NCBI RefSeq assembly: GCF_050908995.1
Contig: NC_135121.1
Span: 14,074,001 to 14,138,000, forward strand
Direction of reading: 5' to 3'
Length of the DNA stretch: 64,000 nt
Source of the DNA: Andrena cerasifolii
Lineage: Eukaryota; Arthropoda; Insecta; Hymenoptera; Andrenidae
Positions within the stretch are counted from its first letter, which is position 1. Every line of letters begins with the position of its first letter. The position numbers and the translations under genes are program-made. The notes under the pieces were generated by a model, which saw only the letters and a list, made by a program, of their open reading frames with translations, had not been told where the DNA came from and ran no database searches. Of the stretch, positions 49,564-62,699 are shown one piece after another.

Positions 49564-50785
49564 ACCCGCTCTAACAAATTCCCACTTCCGATTCCTACCC
49601 GCACGCATACGTACGTATAACGCCGTTGATACCAGCCGCGCGGAATGGGAAACGTACAATTGATCAATCCTTAGATACACTTTCGCATGTACTTGTTAGC
49701 GTAATATTTAGGGAATGGAGGTACGAACGCTGAAAACATCGTAGGCCTGCAAAAGGAAAAGAGCAAAAAGGAAAACGAAATAACGCTTTACAACGCTTGA
49801 TACATGAAGCCAAACGGCGAGAGCACAAACTGTAAACTCGCAATTCGCTACATAGGTACTTCTGCATGTACGTACTACGCGCATACATACGTACGTTTGT
49901 GTACATGGATATATACGCATGCACGAAATCGATCCAACGTTTCAGATTCGCATTGTTACACACGCAGGTATTCGCACAGTTTCGCCAGCCTCGTGATATT
50001 CCCTGTCCTCACTTTTCACGTAGTAAAAGACTTTGCAACGGGTACGCCACGATTCTTTCCGCAGAATGATGGACGTTGGACCTCTGCGTTTACGAATCAA
50101 AGCGAACCGCGACGGTAACCTTGACGCGAAACGGACGCGCGAGCCTTCTCATCGAATCGATCGCTGCTTATATGTATGTACACAAGTAGGTATGTAGGCA
50201 CCCCTGCTGACACAGCCTTTACCATTTCTTTCCTTTCCTCGCATACGTTTTATCCGCGACCATGTGTGTACTTTACGCGTACAAGATTTAAATCATTTTC
50301 CAATAATTTCTCACAAATGGTTACTCCTACGGAAAAAACTCGTAGGACCTTATTTGTAGAGAATTTCCAAAGCTAGAAATTGTATAATGACTACTTTTGT
50401 CGCAAAACGGGTAGATAACGAGATATTCGCGAAAAACAGTTGTTTTTTTTTCCACCCTCTGTAAAAATTTTAGCGGTGGTCGGATCGGTGGGGACTTGAC
50501 ATATTGTTTAAAACGACCAAATAAAGGCCCATACCAAAATTTAGCTTGGTGGGAATTATTCCAAAGACAGATCCTAATTTCACTGGGCTACGATCCTTTT
50601 TAATGGCAAACGTTGAAAAACATTGATTATGTTCAGTATTACTTTTCAATTAAATATTAGGATGTACATGATCGCTCAAATGGTTAACGCTTTAATGCGG
50701 TATCGGTCAAATTTCGCGCGCGCACGGCGAAAAGGAATGATTCACACACAGAGGAATGTGACGAGGGACGAACAAACGATACTCT
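49564..50785. other. Between SPA17-like start and DPH5 stop
   Basis: Promoter side of the SPA17-like gene and 3' UTR of DPH5. The stretch 50390-50600 has the look of dispersed repeat DNA (a poly-T run followed by CCACCCTCTG), but no ends could be defined. No coding exon. Confidence 0.45.
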
Positions 50786-52036
50786 CTACGACGAACCATT
50801 TTTATTTTTATGCCGCTCGCTTTCATGTTGCGCCGTATCGCCAATCATCTTTTCATTCAACGCATATCCAGTGAGAAATTCCGATTCAAGAGGGTGCAAC
50901 TTTTTTGCAGGGATAATCATACAATGAAGAGGAGGGCCAAGATCAACGAAGGCCATCTCTCGAAGGGAACAGGCAACAATACGCTCGTCGTCCCACCCTA
51001 TCCGGGCTAAACCAACGACGATACTACATTCGTCAAGGGCTAAAAAAGAGAATCAACTCGTTCACGCCTTAATTTCTACGCCAACTATTAATTACATTTT
51101 CTTCTTTTCTCACCTGATTCTGCTTCGGACTCTCCAGCTTCTCCCTCTATTACTTCGACCAGTTGCGCGACAGCCTCTGAAACGGTCATAAATCGTGGTG
51201 GCATGTACTCCTTCTTCTTTTTAGTTATACTCTCCGGAGTAGGTTCCTTTACTTTGATGTCCAACAAGCAAAGTGTGTGCAAACCCCTTTGTCTGTTATA
51301 AGCAATTTTTTCAAAAAAGCTATTGGGTCGCCAATTTTCACTCCAATAAGGAATGGAAACTGTTTCTCCGAAACGATATAATTGTAGACCACAACAACCG
51401 ATCGCAGTTAAGATTGAGGCATTGTGAACCACCTTGACCTAAACAAAACAGTAATGCTCGCGTTAATCTGTAAATGCCTTGGATCGACTTTTGTAACTAT
51501 CACAACTGTTCTTCGTACCTTTACGTCCCTCTCTCGGGCACGCAGTATCAAGTCCGAATGCGTCGTGGCACCAAATGGGTCTCCGATCACCAGGAATGCA
51601 ACATTCTCTTGATCATTTTTCGGCAAAATCTTGTCAGCATTGCTCTCTACTAGTTCTCTGTCGGCCTCAAATATCGTACGGCCATAGAATTGTTCCTAAT
51701 TCGATGATACACAATACGCTATTGTTGGTTTCCTGTCTCACGCACGAGATGAATACGCGATACGACAAAGCCGGGTATCGTCGTTTCGCAGTATGCAGAA
51801 GTAACGATGATATCGTTCAGCACGGCACGTGCATTCGAGGAATTTACGTATATATGTAAAAAGTACTAAATACCGTATATCTTATTTTTTTGTCTACTTA
51901 CCAAATCTTTCAAGTCAATTGACAGCAGCGACGTGTAAGATTCTAAATAAACACGATCGCATTTCCGAATGATTTCAAGTCCCTTTACAGTGACGTCCGT
52001 TGCATCACCAAGACCTAACCCAATCACATGTAACAT
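50786..52036 (-). CDS. Dph5: Diphthine methyl ester synthase
   Basis: SAM-dependent methyltransferase of diphthamide biosynthesis; it methylates the modified histidine of elongation factor 2 in the cytosol. Four exons: 51902-52036, 51519-51695, 51114-51438 and 50786-51039; 296 aa with matching phases. The N-terminus MLHVIGLGLGDATDVTVKG is the tetrapyrrole-methylase-type SAM site. IGDPFGATTHSDL follows at about residues 82-94, then HNASILTAIGCCGLQLYRFG (109 on), HTLCLLDIKVKE and, in the last exon, VVGLARIGWDDERIVACSL. Stopping at the in-frame TAA after exon 3 would lose that last conserved block, so the fourth exon is real. The tail is rich in Lys, His and Asn. Confidence 0.96.
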
Positions 52037-53452
52037 TCTCGTCGAGTCTTTCCAACTGTACCACGCACCGTACTCTTTTTCTGATAAACGTGAAGCCGAA
52101 AGTTAAAGTTTGGTTAAGTTGTTGCGCGGAACGTGAGTGTACGTTGGAGGACGAGCATGGGAAGAAAATCGGAAGGAATCCCGAGCACGTGACTCGCAAG
52201 CAGGTTTGCCGAGCAACATTTTCCTGGGCAAACTTGATTGGGAGGGAAAACACCTACAGAAGTGGTGGTACTGTGCAGTGTTGCCAGGAATACCCTCGTA
52301 GAGACCAGATGATAATTCGTAGTGGAGGGGGAACACGCCACGCATGCGCGTGATGACGCGGTTACGTCGAACCAATCAACGCCAAGATGGGAAACGATGG
52401 GAAATGAAACGACGCCAGCGCCAAGCCAACTAGCCAAGTCAAGTGAGGCCGCGGCCAACTAGCGTCGACAACCGATTATTAGGTTGGTGTTTTCCCCCCA
52501 CAATCAAGTTTACCCAGGAATATGTTCCTCGGCAAGTCTGCTCGCAAGTTCTATCTTAATATATAAAGCAGGGAACAAAAAAATGGGACTATAGTTCGTT
52601 GGGCAATATAAGCAAAAATAAGCTTGAAACGCCATCCTGCTTAAAACACAGGAAAAAAATAAAAACAAACAAACATATATAAAGCAAAAAGGTTCTATAT
52701 ATATGTTGTGTGTTTGCCTATCGCCTAAAAACTTTCCAACGATAAACTCTGGGATCACGAAATGTACCTCAGCTTATTATGTCTGACTAATCCAGATGAA
52801 TGTGATTATTTAAAAAAAAAACAAACAAAATTTTTTTTTTATAAAATCGGAATCTAATTTTCGGGCGAAGCCGAGTAGTAAAGCTAGTAAACAATACGCG
52901 GGAAAAGATCATCCGACGATTCCACACACGTGACGTGACGTGTAACGCTCGATATCAATCGCGGCCATTGCAGGAAGCACGTCCTCAAATTTCATATACC
53001 TATCGTACGGTACCATTCGTACCTATCCATATATAAGTACTTCCACTTATTTTCTCGCTTTCTCGCATGTCGAATGCGCGCGCGCGCGCCTCGGATCGAA
53101 GCGAGCCGAAACTTTGACGAAAAAGAAGCAATTGTGTGGCCGTGTTTGATTGTTATGTATTACTAAAAGTCGGGGCATGAGATGAGCAGAATCCACTGCG
53201 ATTAAACCCACCTTATGTCTGTTCGTTACAAGGAATTCCTAAACTGAAAGTGACAGTGCCAGTCGATCAAAGGTTTACCCAATTGCGTACATTTAGTCGG
53301 TATGTATGTACATATACTTACTCGTGGTGCTGTTATCGTATTAATATGTACTCGTGAAAGAGTTCTGTCGCATAAGCAGTAAAACGCATATTTATGTTTT
53401 TCGGACCGCAGCTGGCTTTTCGTCGCATCAGTGAGCATTTTCAAAACAAACA
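52037..53452. other. Divergent region between DPH5 and EMRE
   Basis: Shared upstream region. It holds the inverted-repeat element 52223-52518, starting about 190 bp before the DPH5 ATG, AT-rich text, and a CG-alternating run near 53074-53090 upstream of EMRE. Confidence 0.55.
52223..52518. mobile_element. Short inverted-repeat element, related to 33927-34209
   Basis: Terminal inverted repeat of about 33 bp starting CCTGGGCAAACTTGATTG and ending in its complement (one mismatch in the first 18). Inside are AACACCTACAGAAGTGGTGG and GACGCCAGCGCCAAGCC. The GTCGACGCTAGTTGGCCGCG interior is shared, in reverse, with 33927-34209. No coding sequence. Confidence 0.82.
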
Positions 53453-53734
53453 ATGACATTGCAACGTACATCCCTTATATTTCGAACCGCTGCTGCGGGT
53501 AAGTTACGGAGAACCGATGGTGGAGAACAGAAGCTGCATTTACGACCCAGGACAACGACACCTTCGGGCGCCATTCTTCCCGAACCAAAAAGAACGCGTT
53601 TCGGTTTCCTGGGAGTTATCTGCAGTGTCGTGGCCGGTCTAGTTATAGGAGCTACTCTCAGCAAAATGATGGCCAATTTTCTGGAGGAGAAAGAACTATT
53701 CATCCCTTCGGATGATGACGACGACGACGACTAG
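53453..53734 (+). CDS. EMRE: Essential MCU regulator (EMRE/SMDT1)
   Basis: Small inner-membrane subunit of the mitochondrial calcium uniporter; it links MCU to MICU1 and is required for channel activity in animals. Single exon, 93 aa. The basic N-terminus suits mitochondrial import. SGAILPEPKRTRFG is the conserved pre-membrane motif. The membrane segment is about residues 50-69 and contains GATLS, the family GxxxS motif. LEEKELFIP and a run of seven aspartates form the acidic C-terminus typical of EMRE. An internal GTAAGT after codon 15 is not a real donor because the frame and family match continue through it. Confidence 0.95.
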   Translation: MTLQRTSLIFRTAAAGKLRRTDGGEQKLHLRPRTTTPSGAILPEPKRTRFGFLGVICSVVAGLVIGATLSKMMANFLEEKELFIPSDDDDDDD

Positions 53735-54215
53735 ATACGGTCTTGATGCATTTCCGTCCGTCGCGCGAGGTAGTTGGCTCTTAAAAATCGTTCACTCACG
53801 TTCCGTTCACTTTGGATCGTCGAGAGCTTTAACAAAATGTCGCTCGCAAGTTCAATATCGCAAAAGAAACGTGAAGAATCTTTACGAAATTAACGCTCGA
53901 AATAATTGAGCATTACAAAAAGTTGGGCCGCGCTGCTTTAGGGGAGAGTGCTTTTCTCAAGTGGAGGAAAAGGAAACAAGGAAACAATGATTAAACAGAA
54001 AGGAATATAATAATTATCATGTCGTTGGATCAAAGACTGGCTGCAAACATTCTTGGCGACATTACACCACAGTTTGTCTCTGTAAAACTGCTTGTATGTT
54101 TCTCCTGCCTATAGATGGTACAGAAACGACGCCCAACGTTACGATTACATCATTTGGCAAATCGCGTCTAATAATTTTAAGCCATCGAGGCCAATTTTTA
54201 TTGAAACATACTTCT
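53735..54215. other. Convergent 3' region of EMRE and flightless-I
   Basis: 3' UTRs of both genes, nothing else seen. The flightless-I stop codon overlaps an AATAAA on the minus strand (complement at 54215-54220). Confidence 0.5.
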
Positions 54216-57200
54216 TTATTGGGGTGGTCTTTTATGCGAGCTCCAACCGTGAAAACATTTAGTGAATCTACGAGATTCTTTCCCTTTCGCGGTCAAGTAC
54301 AATTTGCGCGGTCTGTCCGGTTGCTTCACTCGCAGATGTTGAATGTACACCTAAAAGCGAACGTATCTTGTGTTACGCAGACAGCTCTCGCTCGAGTTGT
54401 TGTATTACTTGATCGATACAGTATTATTCAATTTACCTGAGCAGATTTATACGCCAATTTAATCTCTACCTCGGAGCACCGGCTTCCCAACCACAAAAAT
54501 ACTTGTTCGCCATTATCCAGTATCATGATGTCGTCATCCGCTAAATCATCCTACGAATCGCGTTAAGAGAAAACATGAGATATATATAAATATATTAAGA
54601 TTGCGGCCAGCCAGCCTTCTTATATACGTGTAAGCTAATAAATTGAACATCGGGATGTACTTGACAGAAATCGGTGCACTTTTCACTGATTGTAAAGTAT
54701 CCTTTCTCATTGGAGCACCTAAACAGTCTGGTATAATTCATGTATTCTGCATCGGTATCGTACGGTTTCTTTCCACCAAGGGCCACCCAGAAGAAATTAT
54801 CCGGTTCTTCGCCTTCGTTCAACACTTGCAGACTTATCCATGGCTGTTGACCGTGTTATACTTGATAATTACTACGAATACGAGCGCGAATCAGAGAGAT
54901 ACGCGTCAACGAGAAGAGCGATACGACATACGTTATTGAACATTTCTTCGGCGATCTCTTCGATTAAACGAGCTTCTTCGGTGTCCGCTTTAGAGCCAAT
55001 CCAGGCATACACTATCCCCGTTTCATCGTCGTTATTAAACGGTACGTTCAGGATGTAACTGCGAAATGACGATTGTTTAACGTTATACACGATACATATA
55101 CTACTTGGACAAGTAAGATGATCCGCATAGATAATATACGCGAAAGAGATCTCGAACGATCTTACCAAAAAGAAGAATTCAGTAGGGTCGAATCAGCTGG
55201 TATTTGTATCAGCCTAGTACACAACGCGCTTCCGTTACTCCTCACGTGATAAAATTCCACCCTGTTACTACCAGAAAGTTTAGGCTGTTTACGCTTACCA
55301 TGGTGAATAATAAATTTTCTTTTAAAGTATGCCAAAAACTTTAGATTCTCTTGTTGCTGATGAGTTCTAACCACTTCCAAGTTCTCTCCGAACAACGACT
55401 TGAATTTCTTCTGCAAACTACAAGGAGAGACAAAGAAAACATGTGGTGTCGAAATCAACGTGGCCGGATGAGACGAGATAATCAATCGTCGTCGTAGACG
55501 TTCTCGTACCTGAAGGTAAACGTTAACCATCCCATGTTTCCCGCGTCTCTGCCTTGCCAGAAATATACCGTACACTGGTAATCCTCTTCGAATTGTTCGT
55601 CACCGTCCTCGTTCTCCGCTGTATCCAGCGGCTAGAAAACAGTAATAACAATAATAATGATAATAATAATGAAGAAAGAAGAAAACATGGAAATGATACG
55701 CACACCCGACGGTAACACGAGATATCGTGGGGCGTTGTCGTGATTTCGAATTTATCCGATTCAACGAAAAGAATATCGATTTACGTACCATCCAGTAACG
55801 GCAAAGAAAAACGTAACAATCACCGCTATAGAAGTGCCCTAACTCCTCCTCCGGCAAACGCACAAATTTCCTTCCTTCCAATACCAATGCTTCCATTCCC
55901 TCCAAGTCATCGTTCCATTCGGACATGAGTTGTTGAGCCTCGGCGAACGACATGGATGGTTGTCTAGGCATAAACAACGCCGCTAGATCCGCCTGTTGTT
56001 AAAGGAAAAATTATTCCGCGAGTGAAGGGCAAGTTCCTTTACGCGCTACATACATATTATACGACGCATGCTCATACTCGTGTCTCTTTACGCGATTACC
56101 TTCGTTTCCTGTTGTTTGGCCCATTTCGTGAGATCAGCCCCAGTTTTAGCAACCGATTCGGCAGTTCTGGTAAAATCTACAGCTATAACCTCGTCCCAGC
56201 CGGTAAATTTCGACTTGAAAATCTACGCGGGGGCAGAAAGCAAACCATGATCTTTGCGCTTCAGCGCGCACGTATTATTTATTATATAACACATATACCA
56301 TTGACAAAAGCGATACCTGTGACTCGGTCCCTTCTTGCAATCTGGTTACGATAGCATACTCCGGTCGTTCTATCATATTAAACAGTTCTTGGGAAAGTTT
56401 AACCGCGGCTGCTCGCACCAATCGCGTCGACTTTTTACCGAACCTGCGTGCACAGTGTATCATCACATCACATAGGTTTCGCGAATCAACCAATGGGACA
56501 CAGTGGGGAGTTTGGTATTTACCACACGTAAACGTCCAAATGGCAATCCAGTATATAAACGTTGCGATTGTTCAAGAGCGTATTCGTTAGCTTCGCATGA
56601 GGCACTTCGACTTGTGGTAATTCCAAATAGCCCATACCGAGTTGAACTTGATACAGGCGTGGCGCAAGGGGTACAAAATCCGGATCCACGTGCTCCTAAA
56701 ATGTGAAACTCGCGTACGGATACGGCGGGTGCGCGGGAATAAAGCGATCGGGACACTTACAGCAATCGGCGACAGTTGCGATACATCCGTCGTGTTCAAG
56801 TGCGACAGAAAATCGTCCGACTCGGAATTCATATTCTCCGTTATGATTTCCGCTTTGTTCTTCCTTTCGTTTTTGTTTATCTTTTCAGCCATTAGCCGCG
56901 CCTTTGACTTCAACGTGCTCTTTGCCTTTTTGCCGTACCACATGAAGATCGCGTTGCCCGTATCCAGAACAAACACGAAACCCGGATCCAGGGAATCGAA
57001 CCGGACGGGTACAGGTTCCAAATGGATCGACGCACCCGCGGCATGTACTCTGTACAGTCGTGTTACGGACGGCTGCGACGAGAGATGAAATCGTATCGTT
57101 AGCTTAGATGGACTCTACTTGAGCAGTAGAATAAAATTGTCTACCAACCGTATCTTCGACCGTATAAAAGCCGGACGAAGTGCGACCTCCTTCGATGTAA

Positions 57201-59960
57201 GTTATACCCGATTCGAAAAGCATTAGAAACTCATCCGATTCCTCGCCTTGCTCCTCTCTGATGGTACGACATTGCGCACCAAGATAATTTCGTAGATTTA
57301 CGGCATGGATCGCGGCGCAAGCTCGTTTATCCAGCTGCAACATAGCGGATGGAAGAAAAAAAGAGTCGCGAGGTGTATTAATCGCAGTTTTCGTTATCAT
57401 GCCGGGCATGCAGGTGTCGCGAGCCACCTACCGTCGCTTTTTCCCCTATCCAGAAATAGATTGCCCAAATCAACGATCCGGCATCATCGACCTCGGTCTT
57501 CAAAACGATATAACAATCGCCTTCGTAAAATTTCCCATGCGCCACTTCCTCTATCTCGTTGGGCAAGAAATTTTCAATCTCCCACACCGACAAACCAGGT
57601 ACTTGGCCAGCATCTTGGTCGAAAAATTCCGAATAATCCAACGGCGGCTTTTCCAGAGTTTCGTCCCATCGTTTGGGTCTGCGCAGAACAAGAATGAAAC
57701 CAAGGTTAGTTGATCGTCGTCCAACCAGCAGCAACAACACCGCGTACCTTAAACGAATATTATGCTGGCAAACACAGCAGAGAATCTTACTTCAACGATT
57801 CCGCTTTAGATTCTTCGCACTCGCTGTCCTTGTTCTTCTCCTTTGCTATATCCTTCATACCCTAGGTGAGAGAAACAAGAATTTCAATGTGGATTTCCTG
57901 CATCTCGTGGTTTTACGTCTGGCGTCGGAAAACAACGCAGCAAGTCGTACACAACCTACTACTATACCTTCAATATCTTGGCTTGATCCTGGTCAGCCTC
58001 TTCCTGATCCCGTCTTCTTCTCAGTCTCATTTTGCGAGCTATCGGATCTTTGCTATCTATTAAACACGCGAATGTACGGGGGGAACCGTTTCAAACGAGC
58101 GAAACCGAAGCAATAACGTTATGTACTTACTGGCGGTTTGAGTCGGTGCTGGTACATTGGCGCCAGCCAGTCGTAACTGATGTTGCAAAGAAAAATCGAT
58201 ATTGTAGAATTCGATACCGGACCCTTTCTGTACCTCCGTAGGCTTCGGTGGCATCACCAAATTTGGATTATCCCTCAAGTCCAATTGTTCTAAATCGGTA
58301 AGAAGATGAATGGCATCCGGTACCGTGATCAATCGGTTGGACGACAAGATCAATTTCTTCAACGATCCGCATCTAGAGAGAAGAGAACACACGCGCGCGA
58401 GCGCACACACAGTCTTTCGTCGTATAGATTCCGTCGCGGATGAAAAAGGAGATGAAAATACCTGCACAAACCTTCCGGTATCATCTCCAGATGATTGTTA
58501 GCCGCGGAAAATACTTGCAACGACGACAGCTTGCCAATTCCCGAAGGAATACCCTCGAAATCCAACTGATTGTCGTTCAAGTATAACCTTCTCAGGGTGG
58601 TGATTTTGCACAGGGAGGCAGGTATCGAGGTCAATTTATTACGACATATATTGAATGTTTCCAGTTTAGTCCAAAGTTCTGCAACGATACGTTCGCACGA
58701 TCGTAAAAGAGAGAAGAAGAAGAAAGTAACAAACCAAAACCTACCGATAGCCGTTGAGAGTTCGGTAATCCGATTGTCGCTTAAATTTAAGCGACGCAAA
58801 TTCAACAGGGAATAGAGCGCGTCCGGTACTCGAGGTAACTCATTTTGCGACAAGTCAAGCTCCTGTAAATTCGTCAAAGTCTCTAAACTTGAGGGAATAT
58901 TGTTTAACGTCCGTTGCGTGTCGCGCATTTGTAGAGTCGTTAAATTCATCAACGACGGCAGTTGCCTATAGAAGGGAAAAAGAGTTGATGGAGAGGTTTT
59001 AATGGTTTGTATCGTTGGTCGACCGAATCGACGACGATATTCGATACAACTACTACTCCACCTACCTCAACTGAAAATGTCCCAGTGGGTTGTGATTCAA
59101 ATTCAAGGTTTGCAAATTGGCCAAGCGACGAGTTTGCGGTGGCAGTGTCTCCAATTTATTGTTACCAAGATCCAAGAACAGCAAATCGGTCAAATGAATA
59201 AACAGTGCGTTGGGAATCGCGTCGATGCTGAAAAGAGAGATAACGGACACGTTGACTCGTGAATCACGAGTTTCGCTAGCTCGACGTTAACGCGCGATAC
59301 CCACTAATTGTGGCTTAAATTCAGATTCAACAGAGAACGAGCTCGTTCCAGTCCTTCCGGTACTTCCTTCAAGTTATTACGGCTCAAATCCAAAGTGGTT
59401 AATTCTTCCAAGTGAAACAGTTCCGCCGGAATACCACTCGATTTGATATTATTACGTCTGATGTTTAACGTTCTTAAACAGCCGAGTTCCGTTAATTCTC
59501 CGTATAAGCGTTCCAGTTTATTTTTAACCAACGAAAGATGTTCCTGTTTCAAAAACGAAAAGACTCCGCTTTCATTATGTACTTCATATGTAAAAGCTTG
59601 TCAAACCGAGCTTGGATCACGTACTACGTACGCATCCTTTTGCCGGGAACTTGTACAAGCGCTAAGAGACGAGATAAAAAACAGAAATAATAGTCAAACT
59701 CGAAAAGATTTTACCAGCTTCAATAGCTTGCCCATTTCCTCTGGGATCTCTGTAAGGTTGGTCTTATCCAACTTGAGCCACTGTATCCCAGTCATGAGGC
59801 GAACGGATTCTGGAAATTTACCACCCTGCAAAGAAGAAAGTAGTAAACAGTCGCTTCGTAAGATTCTAACAGACGTATTCCAAAACATGATACTCACTCC
59901 GAAATCATTGCTGGTAAAGTCTACCCCACGTACGAATGGTAACACTCCTGTATTTGCCAT
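54216..59960 (-). CDS. fliI: Protein flightless-1 (LRR plus gelsolin repeats)
   Basis: Actin-binding, actin-remodelling protein; Drosophila mutants have defective flight muscle and cellularisation. 22 coding exons with every phase consistent: 59898-59960, 59715-59825, 59305-59543, 59066-59227, 58745-58965, 58462-58678, 58131-58372, 57968-58056, 57791-57861, 57432-57678, 57149-57334, 56761-57072, 56523-56695, 56317-56443, 56100-56222, 55789-55992, 55510-55631, 55166-55417, 54932-55058, 54661-54843, 54437-54550 and 54216-54350. Total 1,239 aa, close to the fly protein. Start MANTGVLPFVRGVDFTSNDF is family-typical. Residues 1-418 are leucine-rich repeats ending DNPNLVMPPKP. A basic linker DPIARKMRLRRR follows, then six gelsolin-like units (KFYEGDCYIVLKTE, WIGEKAT, FYSGDCYVFLCRYW, VYAWIGSKAD). 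The C-terminus is RRFTKCFHGWSSHKRPPQ. Confidence 0.97.
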
Positions 59961-62027
59961 ATTGCTGACGATTCAAGTAGATCTGTATTATATACTTGAT
60001 CGACGCTCATACAACCACCCCCGCGACGCGTACAAGTATGTTAATATCTATAAACGTACTTGGCACGCAAAATTGCCACAGAAATGATCCCCTTCGTTCC
60101 GAGAGTGTGTGTTTTTTCATTCGATGCGGCTGCGATCGGATCGGATCGAAAAACAAACAACCGCGGTGCCCAAACAGCTTCCTCGCCACGTTGCTCACGC
60201 GTCTCTGTTGGTTGTCATCCGTAGCTGGATTTTTAATACACTATCCCATTAAGAATAAAAAAGGGTTCAGCCCATAGACAGTCGTATTAAGAGACGCGAC
60301 AACGTTCTTCGTACGTATAACCCTCGGTGGTATGCATTCACATAAGAGTACTTGACGCAACGTTCGACGTCATTCACTCCACTTGATGGTAGGAATTAGG
60401 AACGCATATTATATTCGCCAGAAATAAGAAATATCGCGTGAATCTGTTCTGGAAGTGATCGAGCTTAAAAGGAAACCAACTACGGTGACGACTGAGTGGT
60501 GACCAGTGAATCACTGGCAGTGATGACGATTCACACAGCATACAGCACGCTGCACGACGCGAGCCGGCCACGAGCGAGATAGATCGAGCAGACCTCGAAT
60601 TGCCTCGAATGTAGAGTACATTCACACCCATACACACACAAAAGTTTACTCAACACGAAATAAATTATGAATCGGTCTTGTTCGCGTAAATTTGTAAGCT
60701 CTTGCAGCTGTTGCGTGACCACACGAAGATAGCAACAAACTACAGAGCGGTTCAACGCTCCACGGGCACCAACCCGCGTTCGCATCTTAAAATCCCCGCT
60801 AAAATGCGCAACACAGCTCATCAGATCACTCACGTCACTTGGTTGGAAAGAATCCTTTTTAAAAATCTCTTCGCCCTACTATAGCGAATTCGGTAACTCG
60901 CGCTGACTCTGCACTGGATAAAAAAATGACTTGGATTGGTTGTGTTGCGTGGCCTTAGGGGAAATAGTAGCCTTCTGGTGGGGAAATCAGGCGCGGGACA
61001 ACGTCCGTGGAACGCTAAGGCGTTCTGCTCCCTGGACGCGAATTCTTAGATATAAAATAATAATGTAAAGAAACTATTTGAACACAAACAATTAATAAGT
61101 TTAATGAACTCAATGAATTTAAACAATACAAATAAGAATTTCGCTAGGTTTATAATTTCACGTCCGTTCACTATCGCTCTCGGGGTTCAAGTGACCTTTC
61201 AAACGCAAACGCTTTTACATCTTTTGTTCTTTACAAGATGTCCTTAAAATCTAAGAGCCAATAATATATTTACTAACTAAATACTCATTGGTGAATCTAT
61301 TTCCATCACAGTTATTGATTTTTAGAATCAAGCGTTTAACAACATTGCTCTGGAATTACATCTAGGAGAAGGGATCAAAGTGCAGTTCATTTATTCAAAC
61401 ACCCGTTTCCAAGCGGGTATTGATTAATTTATAATCTTGAAGTTTTCTCATTAAAGAATCTCTAACTATTTTCAAACCCCTCGGGCTTGTGCGAACTTCG
61501 CTTTGTTTCCCTTTCCTATTACACTCGTATGATCCGTTTTGAACTTCGCGCTTCTAAAGTTTGTGTTGAACGCCGCTAGAGCGAGAATCGCAACTCGCAA
61601 CAGTTGATTCCACAGCCGGTGATTGATTCATGTATTAATCCAAGTCATTTTCTGGCCCTCAGTGCAGACTGCAGAGTCAGTGCGAGATAGCGAATTCGTT
61701 ATTATAGTACAACACACTTGGTAACGATTTAAATAACGACCAAATTATTTCACGAGTCCCATGCATATGTATGTATAATTATCTAGGAACTTTTATCGTG
61801 TGTACGAGAGAAGGAATTAGGAAACTCGTGTGGCGAGATTGAGTCGCGTTGTACATTAACATAAGTACATGCATACTCGCTTTTCACCGGCGTGAATCGC
61901 CATATATTTACTCGGATATACGGGGTCGGTCGACAAAGATAATCTTGGAAATCTCATTTGCAGAAATAAAGTAGCCGAGCACCGTTTACGAATCCATTCA
62001 TTCCTCGAACATCAATTGTTTTCCTAC
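59961..62027. other. Divergent region between flightless-I and TOM22
   Basis: Shared upstream region of two housekeeping genes. It is dominated by the element 60879-61707; the rest is unique sequence with no supported exon. Confidence 0.55.
60879..61707. mobile_element. TA-flanked inverted-repeat element, CTATAGCGAATTCGG ends
   Basis: Both ends carry CTATA..CGAATTCG followed by CTCGCxCTGACTCTG and, further in, AAATGACTTGGATT, in inverted orientation. TA lies just outside each end (60877-60878 and 61708-61709). This fits Tc1/mariner-type target choice. The 829 bp contain no transposase frame. A degraded related fragment lies at 34223-34305. Confidence 0.78.
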
Positions 62028-62699
62028 ATGGCTTCGATCAAAGAATTGGATCAACTGGATAGCGGCATGGGTAGTAGCGACGCACGTTCTCCGGAGGTGA
62101 AATCGCTTCTGCCCGATGATGAGGGCGACGAAGAGGTACGGCACACATGTATTTCGTCTTGACTCTCGCAAGTCGTCGCAACTTTTTTTCTTACGCGAGA
62201 ATTCTCGCATCTTGGATACTCAGTCATGGTATTCGGGGTTCACTCATCAGTTTATATCTCTCTTTTATAATTCGTGTCTCTCGCTTTCGATTACCATTAA
62301 TGCAACTACCATTCTCTATACGTTTAGGACGAAAGCCTAACAGAAAGATTGATGGGCCTTACGGAAATGTTCCCAGAAGAAGTACGCAATTTTGGGTACA
62401 ATGTTGGAACTTGTTTGTATAGTTGTATGAAAGGTATGTATCCTTTTCACCGATATTTAACTAAGTAAGTATAAACGTTTTCCCTTTCGACAGGATTGTA
62501 CGTATTCTCGTGCTCTGCGGCTTGGTTATTCTTCAGTTCGTCGGCTATATTGTTTGCGCCTATATTGTTCGAAATAGAGCGAGCGCAAATGGAGGAAGTG
62601 CAACGTACCCAGCAGAAGCAAGTTCTCTTAGGGCCCAACACAGCTATGTCAAACGTCAACGCTTCGACTCTTCCAATGGCTCCCCCAGTTCAACGATAA
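62028..62699 (+). CDS. Tom22: Mitochondrial import receptor subunit TOM22
   Basis: Central receptor of the outer-membrane translocase; it binds presequences and organises the TOM40 pore. Three exons: 62028-62135, 62328-62433 and 62494-62699; 139 aa, phases agree. An acidic cytosolic N-terminus ends LLPDDEGDEE. Then DESLTERLMGLTEMFPEEVR (residues 37-56) is the conserved TOM22 signature. The tail-anchor segment AAWLFFSSSAILFAPILFE follows, then EIERAQMEEVQRTQQKQVLL and GPNT as in human TOM22. Drosophila calls this gene maggie. The start is the first ATG of the frame and gives the usual acidic head. Confidence 0.95.

Noticed and set aside
51088..51432. Apparent stop shortly after exon 3 of Dph5, suggesting a truncated enzyme
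   Set aside because: A good GTGAGA donor precedes it and a fourth exon restores the conserved C-terminal block.
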